Of a stretch of 64,000 nt of DNA, positions 1 to 13,700 are shown in pieces. Every line of letters begins with the position of its first letter. The first letter of the stretch is position 1. The stretch covers positions 59,359,079 through 59,423,078 of the forward strand of contig OV277870.1 of the NCBI GenBank assembly GCA_922989275.2. The letters run 5' to 3'. The notes below the pieces were generated by a model. It saw nothing but the letters and a program-made list of their open reading frames with translations. It was not told the DNA's origin and did no database searches. Origin of the DNA: Gari tellinella (lineage: Eukaryota > Mollusca > Bivalvia > Cardiida > Psammobiidae). The position numbers were made by a program, and so were the translations under genes.

Positions 1-1020
1 ACATACTAGAGCCTATAAATATGCATGGATTTTGAAAAAACTTTCTTGAATTATGTATGGCTATTAGTTTTCAAATGAATTTGATTATTGTTGAAAACGG
101 AAAAATTAGTAATGAGTTATCTGCCCTTGATAAGTAAAAAAAGCCATATTTAACTGTTTTTACTCTCTGGCAACTACAATTATGAATGGATTTAAATGAT
201 ACTTGCACACAATGTCTATAAGTAAAAGTTCTTGAAGGTGTGCAATTATTGTCAAAAAAGGATACTTGTGGCAAGAGTTATCTGCCCTTGATGTACTTTG
301 AAATGCTAGAAAATGCTTTATTTTAATATTGTTTACATCCTAGTATCTATAAATATGCATGGATTTTGATAAAAAAAATTCTTAAACTATGTATGGCTAT
401 TAGTTTTCAAATAATTGTTATCATTTTTGAAAACGGAGAAACTAGTCAACAGTTATCTGCCCTTGATGAGTCAAAAAACCCATATTTAACAGTTTTTACC
501 ATCTAGAAACTACAGTCTTTAATGGATTTTGATTTAACTTACACATGATGTATATAAATATAAGGGTTGCAATTATTGTCAAAATAGGATACTTTGTGGC
601 AAGAGTTATCTGCCCTCTATGCACTTAGTAATGCTCAACATGGCTTTATTGTTTTTACATGCTATTGTGTACAAATGTGAATGGATTTTGAAAAAAAAAT
701 TAAATCATATATGGCTATTATTTATAGAATGAGTTCAATTATTATCGAAAATGTGCAAATTAGTTAAGAATACTCTGCCCTCGATGTGTTGAAAATGTGT
801 TTACACTCTAGTAAATTCTACAGTTCTGAATTTTTTTTAATAATACTTGCACACAATTATAAGTTCTTGAAAGTGTTTAATTACTGTTGAATTTGAATCA
901 AGAGTTACCTGCCCCTGTCATACTTAGATTTATAATGCTACAAACGGCTTTATTTTTTGTATTGTTTAGGCTTTAAAATGTACAAAATTGAATGGATTTT
1001 ATAAAACTTTGTAAAACGCT
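1..1020. repeat. Tandem repeat, about three units of ~320-335 bp
   Basis: ATAAATATGCATGGATTTT at about 15 recurs at about 349 and, diverged, near 671 and 977. GAGTTATCTGCCCT recurs once or twice per unit. The array probably begins outside the window. No coding signal. Confidence 0.75.
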
Positions 1021-1145
1021 TTTGAATGTTGATCTTTAAAGACAGGTGATCACCATTTGCCCCTTCCTCCCACAATAAAGTTTGCCACTTTCTTCTGGAC
1101 AATCGCTGCGGCAGGGGATATCAGCTCTAAGGTGCTTGTTATATC

Positions 1146-1320
1146 TTAGCAGAGGGCAGCTTATAGCAGGCTGAAGTAAAGCAGAATGGGCCTTGAGGCT
1201 CATTCTGCTTTTCTTCCAACCTGCTTTAAGTAGTTACCTGTCTTCAAAGATAGATGACAGCTTAAGGATCTTTCTGCTTTACTTAATTTCTGCTTTAAGC
1301 AGTCACTTGTCTTTAAAGGT
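1146..1320 (+). mobile_element. MITE A core fragments (module 1 hairpins)
   Basis: A degraded module 1 hairpin (about 1150-1232) is followed by a second half-hairpin ending at about 1310 with CTGCTTTAAGCAGTCAC. No clear termini. Confidence 0.6.
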
Positions 1321-1372
1321 CTGTAAGTGTTTTTTAAACGGTATCTGATCAACATGTTTGGTTGCAGCAATT

Positions 1373-1583
1373 TTAACCCTTTCAACCCTACAGCCCTCTG
1401 TAGAGATTACTGATTACATATGCAAACAGTGTAGACCCTGTGGCCTGCACGGTTTGATATTTTCATTGGATTTTGATGTGATACCAAAAATTTAACAGTA
1501 GACTGGTTTAAAATACCTGTACTAGAAGAGTCCAACAGGATTATAAATACCCACAAGAGAAATTTAGTGTTGAAAAGGGTTAA
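1373..1583 (+). mobile_element. MITE M, TTAA-flanked, degraded hairpin
   Basis: It begins TTAACCCTTTCAACCCT and ends GAAAAGGGTTAA. Half of module 2 (GCAAACAGTGTAGACCCTG) survives without its partner arm. The end lies 35 bases before exon 1 of the RhoGEF. Confidence 0.65.
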
Positions 1584-1618
1584 ATTTGACCACACCCATT
1601 GTTTTTGTTTTGTTGCAG

Positions 1619-1788
1619 GAAAAGTGGCTGGCCCCCTGCCAGTGACAGCTATTTGCATGGTCAAAACTTACATACCCCCAAGTCACCTATATCCCCAGAT
1701 ATACCGTATATGGATAAAACACCATCACCGTCAACAGACGCACCACCCCTCCCAGACAGACTCCCACCAAAGAGACCACTCACAGGCA
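1619..1788 (+). CDS. RhoGEF exon 1 of window: proline-rich segment
   Basis: The acceptor is TTGTTGCAG and the donor GTAAGT. The first base completes a codon begun upstream. The frame reads KSGWPPASDSYLHGQ and then a stretch rich in SP/TP and PPLP (residues 1-56), typical of the disordered N-terminal half of ephexins with possible SH3-binding and proline-directed phosphorylation sites. The other open frame here gives a low-complexity His/Gln reading and does not fit exon 2. A TTAA MITE ends 35 bases before the acceptor. Confidence 0.8.
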
Positions 1789-4700
1789 GTAAGTCACTGA
1801 GTGTTATTTATGTCATTTAACCTGTTACCTCTTAAAAATGCCTTTTTAAGCCTCAAATTTATCCCTCCACTGTAGAAAATAGTTCCAATTTATACTGGCA
1901 CAAATAAAATTCATTAGAAATTCTTTGTATATTCTACAGATAACAGCTTAATGCAGGCTAAAAGTATAGCAGAATGCGCCTATTGGCACATTCTGCTTTA
2001 CTTTCAACCTGCTTTAAGTGATCATCTTTCATCAATACTGGAAACTGGCTATGGGGTAACGGGTTAACTTATTACAGCTGGAGGAAGATCCTAAAAGCCC
2101 TCTGTTCACTGTTTCAGGCATAAATTGGCAGCTGGGTAGAACCACTAACCTTCCGCAAGCCAGCTGAAAAGCTATTTGAAAAATCTGGAGTGCCCAGACC
2201 GGGATTCGAACCCGCAGCTAAAGTGATTGTGATTGTCAGTCACAGTGACTTAACCAATAGGCCATGGAGGCCGAACGGGTGTTGTTTGGTGCACGTATTT
2301 GTCAACAGTATGAATGCCCTCTGAAAAAATCTAAATGACATTTCTTCTATTTATCCCTTTGCCCCATAAATATGCCTTTATCTACTGAAGTTGAAAGTTC
2401 TACTTTACACAGTCATGAATATGAACCATAAGAAACAGTTTTTATATCGAAGCAGAAGGTAGCTTAAAGAAGGTTGAAATGGAAACAGAATGTGCCTTTT
2501 AAGGGTATTCTGCTTTACTTTCAACTTGTTTTAAGACTGTGGACAATTGGTAACCCGAACAGGTGTATTTTTATGGATTACTGGGTTTAGTAAACACTTG
2601 ATATTAGTTTGACTCTAAGTTCTCTCCCCTGTTTTACAGAGGACAGTTATGTAGATGTTGGTGATGCAGTGTTACCTCCCTTGCCAGTGAAGACCAGATC
2701 ATCACGATATAGCTCCAGTAAGTGGTACCTAAAATAATCATTAAATTTGGTACACCGTGTACAGTATAACGACTGTAATTACATTGTATCATAAGCTTTG
2801 AACAAATTGCTTTTACCTTAAAAATCCAAAATATTTGGACTGTATAACTGCTGTAATTATTCTATAATTTGAACTTAACCCTTTCCCTTATAGAAGCGAC
2901 TTTTAGCACATTCATTTTATTCATCCGCTGAAGAAAATAGTTCCAAATTATACCGTAATGAATATGTGTCATATTAAATACTTTCCTTATTCTAGCAGTT
3001 AATAGCTTAAAGCAGGCTGAAAATAAAGCAGAATGCGCCTTAGGGCGCATTCTGCTTTACTTTCAACCTGCTTTAAGTAGTCACATATCTTCAATACTAG
3101 AAACAATGCTATCAGGTAAAGGGTTAATGCTCTTATACCATATATTTGTCCAAAGGGTGCTATTGAATGGCAAACAGTGTATACCCAGATCAGACTGCTC
3201 CTTCAGGAGCAGTCTGATCAGGGTCTACACTCTTTGCTCAGACCTGTCTGTCCTTAGACTTAGGGTGATTACAGTAAAATCTGGAGTTGCTTGTCTGAGT
3301 TATGTCCCTTTACACAAGAGAAGATGTTATTCTTTCCCAATCAATATTGTTCTGAATCGGTTCAAATGTAGAGCTATATCCTTTGCAGACAGTTTTGAGC
3401 CTGACTAAACTCCAAGTAACTGGGCATCTGATCAAGTTCCAAACTGGTTTAGTGATCACCCTATAGCTGTCTTCAAAACTATGGATAGAGTTAAGGGTTA
3501 ACCCATTACCCCATAAATACGACTTTTTACGTCTTTCATTTATTCATCCACTGAAGAAAATAGTTCCAATTTATACCATCATGAATATGTATAATAACAA
3601 GTATTTTCTTTATTCTAGTTGGTTGTAGCTTAAAGCAGGCTGAAAGTAAAGCAGAATGTGCCTTAAGGCACATTCTGTTTTACTTTCAACCTGCTTTAAG
3701 TGGTTACCTATATTTAATACTTGAAACAGGCTATGGGGTAATGGGTTAAATCTGTTTATTTCTCTGTATGTTCACAGCTGACAGTTATGTAGACGTTGGT
3801 GATGACCCTGTTCAGGACAGTGAATACTCCCTAGCAGATGAAATAAGGTTTGTACAGAATTCCTTAATATAGAATCTCTGACTTTTAACCCTTTGAATGA
3901 ATGTTACAAATACAGATAAATCTAGATATCTCGAGCTAACCTATGTCTGTTGCTACAAATTATTCTCAATAGCTTTGAGTTCAATTAAGTCAAAGATTTC
4001 CATATTTCAAAGTTAAAATGTGGCTACGCTACATCAGTTTTAATCCATTGAAACCTATAATTGATGTGTATGTATCATTTACAAATAGTGTATCAGTTCT
4101 GCATTGAAAAGACTTGGGTCCAAGATTATAAAAAGTTTGTTTTGAGTCTGAGATCGTTCTCAAGCATTTGATTGGTCAGATTTGAGTTTTTGCTAAAATC
4201 TGACCAATTGAAATTAATGCTTGAGAACAATCTAAGACAATTGTGCATCACAGAATGATTAGCTTGATCTAGGATGTATAACTCAGCGTTCAAAGGGTTC
4301 ATGTTTCCAGTCTTTGATGTGTTATGTTGTTGGTTCATTGTGTAGGTGTTTGGGAAAGATGTTATTTGTTGTGTTAAGGGTTTGCTTAAAGTTCGTTTAC
4401 ATTTTGATTAAAGTCTTTTAACTTTATGTTTTCTTTCATCAATTATACTACTAGACTGACTGCGAAAATATTTTACCCCTCTCCAGCTGAATACATGTAT
4501 TCATACTTGAAAATCACTGGCATTCACTGCCCACATTTGAGCTTCTGTCATCTGAATGTTTACATATCTGATAGAATAAGAAAAAATGGCAGTTTTATGG
4601 CAGACACACATATAAAAAAAATGAAAAAGTTCATGGCAAACGAACCATATAAAGAAATTAGTGTGGACCCTGCTCAGATAGTTTCTGATCTGGGTCTTCA

Positions 4701-7700
4701 CTGTTTTCATAAAGCAGCATGCAACAATATACACTTTTAGCAGGAAAGGGTTTGAAAACTTTGCAGAATTGTATGGTTTAATATTTTTATGGTTGTTCGC
4801 TTTGCAATTTAATGTTTGTTATTTAATTGTGGTGATATTATTTGGGGAAGGAATAAGTGTTATGGCATGTGCAGGTAAATTAGTTTGCTTGTTGATTGTT
4901 GGTGATGTGTGTTACAGCACACCTCATTAATCTGTTTAGTGTTTACTATTAACTGATGTGTATACTTGTCATTTACAAACAGTGTACCTGTAAAGAGTGC
5001 ATTTGTCATATGCAAACAGTGTAGACCCAGATTTAGGAATCCCTCTGATCAGGGTTTGCGATGTATTGCAGAAAACAATCCTTTAAAGTCATGTATAGAC
5101 TTAACTTATTCGGCAATTGGAAATGTCCTTTAAAAATTTCAGGGTTGAATGAGTTAAAAGATATTTGGTTATAAATTGTGCACTTGCAATGAAATATGAG
5201 TCACCTTCTGTTGAAGCAGTTTGCTAAAAATGCAATTTCATGTCTTGGTATGGTGCATCAGAAAGATGATGATATACACAATATTTAGTTTACCCTTCAT
5301 TTGCTAAAAGCATAATACTGGCGCTTTGTGAAAACAGTGTAGACCCAAATCAAACAGCCCCTAAAGGAGCTGTTAGATCATGGTCTGCACTGGTTTTGTA
5401 TAGGATTTGTCTGACAAATTGAGTCTGTTTTCTTTCCATGGGAATAATTTCTTTAATTTAACCCTTTCCCACATAGCCTATTTCTAGTATTGAAAATAGG
5501 TGTCCACTTAAAGCAGGTTGAAAGTAAAGCAGAATGCGCCTCAAGCGCATTCTGCTTTACTTTCAGCCTGCTTTAAGCTTTTATCTGCTAGAATATAGAA
5601 AATATTTTGCATGATACATATCTATGACTGTATAAATTGGAACTATTTTCTTCAGTGAAGGAATAAACTTAATGCGCTAAAAGGCGCTTCTATGGGGGAA
5701 AGGGTTAATAGCCAATGTAAGTGTTCAGATGGTAGATGTGTGGAGTTTCATATATGAATACTCAGCTGGAAATAGGGTTGAGTGTGGTATACAGTCAAAC
5801 TTCGATATCTCGAACTCGCTAACCTCGAACTACCTGATATTTAGACACATGAATTGCATAACTTATACCCGTATTTCATAGTTAAAACTTGGCTTAGCCA
5901 CTTTTTAACTATGAAATAGTATGATTAAAATACGGTATGATCGACATAATCGAGATCGAGATATCGAAGCTCGACTGTAGCTCTGAATTGTCTTTAATTT
6001 TCAAGCAGCTAATTGAGTTTAAATTGAGTCCAGATAGCATGCAAACAGTTTAGACCTATATACAGACATACATGTTATTTACGGGACACCTGCACTGGGT
6101 TTATGAATTTAGTCTTCGGTAAGTGTCAATAGTATTTTGTCCACTTCGGGAGCAAATACTGAATACCTTTTTCAGACACATGGCAAATAATCTGAGTCTA
6201 CATGGCAGATAGTCCAGGTCTATACTGATTGCAAAGTCTTGGAGCCATTTCTTTTTCATGGTGTGCTTATTTTATTGTATTAAGTAACTCCTGTGCATTT
6301 TGTAATATGTTAACCATTATTTCCAGGACGGGGAATAGGGGCAGGTATAAAACAAAACTATATTCTGTAGTCCTTGCTTTGAGTGCAGGCTTTGAAGGAG
6401 AGATGATCACACAGTTTTTGTCATTAAAGATTTGTATGGCTAGCAAGGCTCCTGATAACAGGGAGTACATTAAACAAATACAACATTTTATAACTTATTT
6501 CAGTTCCAAATTCTATGGTGTTACTACTCATTAGAATCGTCTCTTCGAGACGATTCTAATGAGTAGTGACACTGTAGGGTTTGATGCAGAAATAAAGATT
6601 TTAGTTTTTGAAATACAGCTATGTACTCCCATTATCTGGAGCCCTGTCTAGTTCATATAAGTTTACTACATCAAAACTAGCATTAAATTTGTGTATTTGC
6701 TTTATGAAAACACCTTTGTTGTTAACCCTTTCAGTGTTAAATTTTCTGACAAGTGATGGGTTTAACCCTTTCCCCCATAGCCTGTTTCTAGTATTGAATA
6801 TTAGGTGTCCACTTAAAGCAGGTTGAAAGTAAAGCAGAATGTGCCTAGGCACATTCTGCTTTACTTCCAGCCTGCTTTAAGCTATCATCTTCTAGAATAT
6901 AGAAAACATTTCTTATGATACATATTTATTACTGTAAAAATTGGAACTATTTTCACCAGCGGAAGAATAAATCAAATGCGCTAAAAGGCGCTTCCATGTG
7001 GGAAAGGGTTAACACTGTTTGCAAAGGATGTGTATACTTGTTTCTCTCACAGTGGAGTTTCACATTGAAGTACAATTGCCAACTTCTTAAGAAGTCTCAA
7101 TGCAATTGATTTAAAATCATTTAAAAGATATTTTCAGACACAAATTCTCTAGGGCATAAGAATTGTGATGTTGACTTCAGTTTAAGAAAAAAAAACATTT
7201 TTGTCTACATTGAAAAACCAGACATGAATATTGTTATCTCAGAGAGTAACATTATCAATTTAGTTGCACACAGCAAAAACACACAATACGTGTCAACTCA
7301 TAATAAAATGCAGTAACAATCTTGCATACGTTTTAAAAATGTTTAACCTGTTACCAAAGCATATTTCTAGCTTTGACGACTAGTGACCACATAAAGCAGA
7401 TTGAAAGTAAAGCAGAATGTGCCTTAAGGCACATTCTGCTTTACTTTCAGCCTGCTTTAAGCTACAATTTGCTAGGATATAGAAAATATTTCTTGTGATG
7501 TACATTCATAACTATATAAAATAAAACTGTTTTCTTCAGTGGAGGAATCAATTAAGTGCGTTAAGAGGTGTAGTTATGGAGCAAACATGCAATAAGTGAT
7601 TCTGTAAGCTTTTACAGTATAAAAATGCATACAGATATTTGATCTGAATCTGTGTGATCATCTCTTTGTTGTGTTTAATTTTTATCCTACTCACAGTGTG

Positions 7701-10700
7701 TGACTGTGTTCTCATACTCCGGTTCTGTGTTAGCCTTTTGTTTCAGTGACAATACCTACCTCAATACAGACTAGTGCTAATACTATAACCCTCTATCTGC
7801 TGTGACTGGTTGTTCTAACATATAGAAGTATCATAGCTACTACTACTACATAAGGAGAGGCTATAGACGCAAAGATGTTGTGCTGTGAATAAAAGATATT
7901 TAACATGGATATACAATTAACTGCCAGACTTGTGTTAACCCATTACCCCATAGCCTGTTTATAGTTTTGAAGATATGTAACCACATACAGCAGGTAGAAA
8001 GTAAAGCAGAATGCGCCTTAAGGCGCATTCTGCTTTACTTTCAGCCTTCTTTAAGCTATTATCTGCTAGAATATAAGAAATATTTCTTTTGATTTTTATT
8101 TGTGACAGTATAAATTGGAACTATTTTCTTTAGTAGAGGAATTAATTACAGGCGTAAAAAGGCGTATTTATAGGGTAATGGGTTAATATGCAAGAGAAAA
8201 AAGTCTAGACAGGTGGCAGCTTAATGCAGGATAAAAGTAATTCAGAAAGCTACTTAATGAACCTTTGTTCTGCATGAAGCAGTCACCTAATTTGAGAGAT
8301 TTTCTTGTATCTTCAATGAACGGCTGAAAAGAAGTTTTAACTTTAACGCTGATTGTTAACAGTTCAGGTCTAGCTTTGCATTGCACAAATATTTCTTAAA
8401 ATTCTGATTTCTTCAGGCAAGTTTCACTTCTAATTTAGAATACAAGTGTTTGACCCTTTTCCTTTACCTCATAGTCTACTAATTCTTAGTTTTGAAACAG
8501 ATGGCCACTTAAAGCAGGTTAAAAGTAAGGCAGAATGCACCCCATTTTGCTTTACTTTCAGTCTGCATAATTATCTGCTTGGTTAAAAATCTCTTACAGA
8601 GTGTATTCATGACTGTATAAAATTGAACTATGTTCTTCAATGAAGGAAAAAATTAAAGGCATACAAATGCATATTTATGGAATAATGGGTAAAAATACAA
8701 GTGTTTAATCTATGAATATCACTCTCTAAATTCTGTTACATTACATTGTAATTGTCTGACCTACTGAATCTTGATTTATTTATCAGCTCTTTATATTTTC
8801 ATATATTCTTATGTAATTATAGGCTGATTTATCTAACTAAATGGTAGCTTTAGAATGTGTTGTTTTAAGAAAACTGTTTATTGGCTGATTAATAACATCG
8901 CGTATTCTATCACTTATTCTATGCATCTCTCAGCAATATACAGTCATGTACAATGACACTTCTGATAGGACCTTCTGCATACAGGCTATGTAAGTGTTGT
9001 CTATAAGTTGATTTCTCCATACCTCTTTTCAAAACATATCATCACAGGGCTCCAGATAAGGGAAGTATTTCAAAAAACTAAAATCTCAATATCTGCATTA
9101 AACCTTATGGTGTCACTACTCTTTAGAATTGTCTCGAAGAGACGATTCTAATGAGTAGTAACACCATAAGATTTGGTGGTGAAATGAGTGAGAAAATGTT
9201 GGATTTGTCTAGTTTACTCCCTCTTATCTGGAACCCTGCACCTGGAGTGTGAAATAGTTTGATCCACATGATATGCAGAGTTACTCAGCATCTCACATGG
9301 ATCAAACTGTTCCCAACAGTAATGACAATTCACTCACAGTCTGCAGGGGCCCGTTTTACTAAATAACTTACGCAAAATTTTTGCATAAGTCAAAATCGTT
9401 TAACTCTTATATTTCGATCATAAACGTTTGCAAACAGCAAAAAGCCAGATCAGAGGACGCGCTAAAAGCGCGTCCTCTGATCTGGCTATTTGCTGTTTGT
9501 AGCAAGTGATAATAAAAGATATAAATTAAAATTTACAATTTTGACTTACACAAAAATTTTGCATAAGTAGTTTAGTAAAACGGGCCCCAGGAGGTTCAGC
9601 AATAATTCAACAAACAACCAAAGAGAGCAGGGAAAACTACTGCTGAATTCGCTCCTACACTTGAGAAAAACATTATTCTTTCCCGTTTAAACGTAAAGGA
9701 GACACAAACGCTTTGCATTAAAATGGAGAAAATAAAGTAAAAGTATAAAGTATCAATTTAAAGTCTACTTTCAGTCCGAATGACCGCTCAGCCGACTGCA
9801 ATCTATTGACAAATGAGAATTTATTGACAATCCTGATTATTAATTTTAATCTGAGTGGCAAACAGTTTGGAGCCTGATCAGATACTGGGTTTCCCTGGGT
9901 CTGATCTGGCTCCAAACTGTTTGCAATGGAAATTATAGTTTTAACGTAAACATGTTTATTGGGAAAGAATAACATTTTCTCAACTTTGTGGGAACTTCTA
10001 GCATTAATTTTGACCGGCATTCAGACTTGGGGCTTGCACCTGCCCATGCATTTAATTACTTGTGAATGGGTACTTAATAAAAAGTGCTTTTTGTATAACA
10101 TAATACTTAACTTTTAAGTTTTCCAATTCTTCACAACATCTGTACAATAACTGTAGTATATATCATGCTATTGGTTTTGATTTGAATAACCCTAGTTTTT
10201 CTGTAGTAAATTGATATGACTAGTGATATGATTATATACATGTACATATATATACATAAGAGTAACATCTATGCTCTATCTCATTCAATAATATAAACAT
10301 AATGGTTGATAGGTATAATTCTTAGACCAGATATTTTTACAGACCAGGGGCCCATTTCATAAAACTTTGTACAACAAATGTTGTCGTAAGTCAGATTATA
10401 AAAGTCTTAATTATTATTTATTTCTCCATCTAATCCTGTCTTGTGACATCTCTGGGGAATCGTCTTGAAAAGACGATTCCAAAGAGATTTCACAAGACAG
10501 GATTAGATAGAGAAATCAGAAATTAAATGTAAAATCTGACTTACGACCGTTTTTGTCGGTAAGCAGTGTTATGAAAAGGTCCCCAGAATGTATTCATATT
10601 TGTATGACCGACAACAGCTATCAGCTTTGCATACAGAGTGGTGATGGTTATCTCCCTTGCCTTGTCATTTGGAATACAGTCCCCTGTCAGTCTATAAAGA

Positions 10701-13700
10701 GATCATTGTTTCTTTAACCCATTACTCCATATACATGCCTTTTATGACTATAGTAATTCATTCAACCACTGTAGAAAATATTTCAAATTTATCATATTTA
10801 AAACTGCATATGGAGAATGTGCACAATAAGAGATATTTCCTAAACTCAAGCAGATGGTAATTTAAAGCAGGCTGAACGTAAAGCAGCATTGACCTAAAGG
10901 CACATTCTGCTTTACTTTCAACATGCTCTAAGAGGTCATCTTAATTGAGCTAGCTGTCTTAAAACAGGCATATAATTATATGCAAGACAGGGTTAATGGG
11001 TTAAAAAAAGGCTGCTTAATACATGTTTGACTCTGTTGGTTTTGCTGAACATGAATTTGTAACCCTGTTAATATATCTCAGTCTGGTTTCAATCAATCAG
11101 TCAGTCATACAACAATACTGTGCATTGGGTTGTTTAAGGAGCTTTGTTTTATTGCAGCAACAGACAACCTTCATCCAGGGAGCAATATGCCTCACAAAAG
11201 CAGTAATAATACTGATCACTTTAGTATATATTGTATTGTATTGTATTGTATATATATCTTGTTCCCAGCACTGGTATAGGGAAACACTTATATAATCTGT
11301 TATTGAATCATATAAATTGTGAAACAGGAGCAAAGATAGGATCTTTAATACAATTCTAATGAGTAGTCACACCATAGGGTTTGCTGCAAACATAAAGATT
11401 TTGAGTTTTGAAATACTTCCCTTTTCTGGAGCCTACTCTGTGCAGACACTGATCATAGGGCTCCTTTGGGAACCCTCTGATCTGGGTCTACACTGTTTGC
11501 ATTCAATATGGGTTCTCCTCACTCCCACTATTTGGAAATGATGAGTATATATTGTAGAATACTCTAGGGTTGCGACAGAACAGGTTAATTAGTTATGTGT
11601 TGAAGTGAAGACATGTTGCTGCATATACAACATGAATGTAAAGCACACAAGAACTTTCTGCTTTACTTTCAGTCTGCTTTGTGTTGACACTTATGACATG
11701 TTGTTTGATGGGTTATAATAGCAGGGCTTCTGTTTACTGGCAACAAATATATAAAAGATTTCATAGAAATGTAAAGTGTAAATGCACAGATCATTATGTA
11801 TAGCTTGCACAAGCTTTAGACAAAACTGAACCTCAGTTAGAGAAGAAACTGATATAGGTCTTGGCTTTAACTGTGACTTGGTTGAACCTATGCTTTACTA
11901 ACATTTAAAGTCTGAATAACAATATATGTTTAGACATAATTTTAAAAGTATAGGAAAGAAGTAATCAATTGCCACTTAGTCTCCTTTCCAACTGATTTTA
12001 CTGCAGTGAAACTGGTATTGAGAAAGTATGGCATCTAACAACAGACACTTATTTTACTGCGGCATTACTGAAGTTTTAGATAAGCCCATTAGCCCATAGC
12101 CTGTTCCTAGCTTTTAAGACAGGTAACCACTTAAAGCAGGTTGAAAGTAAAGCAGAATGTGCCTGAAGGCACATTTTGCTTTACTTTCAGCCTGCTTTAA
12201 GCTACCATCTGTTTGGATATATATATAAGAAGTTTTCTTATGGTACATATTTATGACTGTATAAAATGTTTGATATTTTCTTCAATGGAAAAATAAATTA
12301 AAGGCATAAAAAGACGTATTTATGACATAATGATTTAAGCAGGCACCTATCTATAAGGAGTTTCCTGTTTCTTCAAGGAAGGGTTTTAAAGGGACTCGCA
12401 ACCGGATGGTGTACTTGTCAAAATAAAATAAAATACTCAAATAAAAGCAAATTTGTGGCATTATTTGGCTTCTGACATTAAAAAAATATGATCAGTCCAA
12501 GTCTCAAGAATCGTCACCGAATCTTAGATTTTTAGATATTTTCCATCGTTTTTTCTATACCGACTAGTAGACGGTATAGTTGTTGTTGTTGCTTCTCTAC
12601 ACGGGCTCAGACATAAACACGAGCCGAATTACGAAGTTGTATGCACTTTCGGTCGCTACACATTTAAATACGTTAAATCGATCCGAGATAAACGGATAGT
12701 TCCGTGGTCCATTGGTCTAAGCGGTTTCCCCTATTTTGCCTTCTGTCCGCCAATGCCGGGCCCCGGGTTCGAATCCCACCAGAGACCAATATTTTTTTTT
12801 ATTGAAATACATTTTTTTAAACAGAATTTCTTATCCTAAACTAATTCTTTACCATTTATATAAGCGTTTGACACATATTTACAAATTACTATTTTTAATG
12901 CACCATCTGGTTGCGAGTCGCTTTAATGTTTAAGAAATGATCACTGGTCAGTAAAAATTGTTACAATTATAAAGTAAGAAGTAAAGGTTTGCTTTCTATG
13001 ATGCTATGGTAAATTTTTAAATACATTTAATTAAAACCCGTATTTCAAATCATTCTATTGTAATAAGCACTAGTTACTGGTGATTTCCTTTTATGAACAA
13101 TTTCTAGCATACCTTATGAATTTTGCAGGAAAAAGTTAATTCAGTTTGATAAATGTCATAGTTATACTTAGATATCAGTTATATTTAAATATCACTCTGA
13201 AATAACATGTCTATTAAAAACGATAAGACTTGGAAAAAATGCAATCAAAATGTACACTCAATATACAATGTGTACATGTATAGATTTTCTACCTGTAGTT
13301 ACTTCCCTTAGGTAAATTGTACAACTCCTATTGTAGTTATCTCCCTTGTATTTTCCCATAACCTTATTTATTGCTAACTGCAGTATGTCATAATAATGAA
13401 TGTTACTGGTTTTGTTTCAGGAAAGAGTTAGAGAAAAGACCAGTGTCATCAGCATACATCAAGGCACATGATTTGTCTACAATTCCGGCACCTCGATCCA
13501 ACATAGCAGCACCATTCGAAGACATGATGAAGTTCCGCAGTGAATATGACGAAGATGGTCTTTATATAGATCTGGTAAGGGCAAACATACTATCAGATTT
13601 TAGAATCCACATAGATCTGTCCCAAGGGAAAATGAATTATATGCTACAAGTTTGAAGAGTTAAATATTTATATCAATTAAACTTATTAAAACTCAACTTC

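Noticed and set aside
1567..1800. Alternative reading frame of exon 1 (His/Gln-rich)
   Set aside because: It does not connect in phase to exon 2, whereas the proline-rich frame does.
2862..3050. Recurring minus-strand or plus-strand frames starting MRPKAHSALL (also at 38176 and 60584)
   Set aside because: They are translations of the MITE A hairpin and flank; they recur only because the element recurs.
12700..12788. True tRNA gene
   Set aside because: Box A and box B are good, but the acceptor stem does not pair and the segment lies inside a repeated TTAA element.
13371..13420. Upstream extension of exon 4 with its own ATG
   Set aside because: A strong TTTGTTTCAG acceptor ends at 13420 and the phase from exon 3 matches there.
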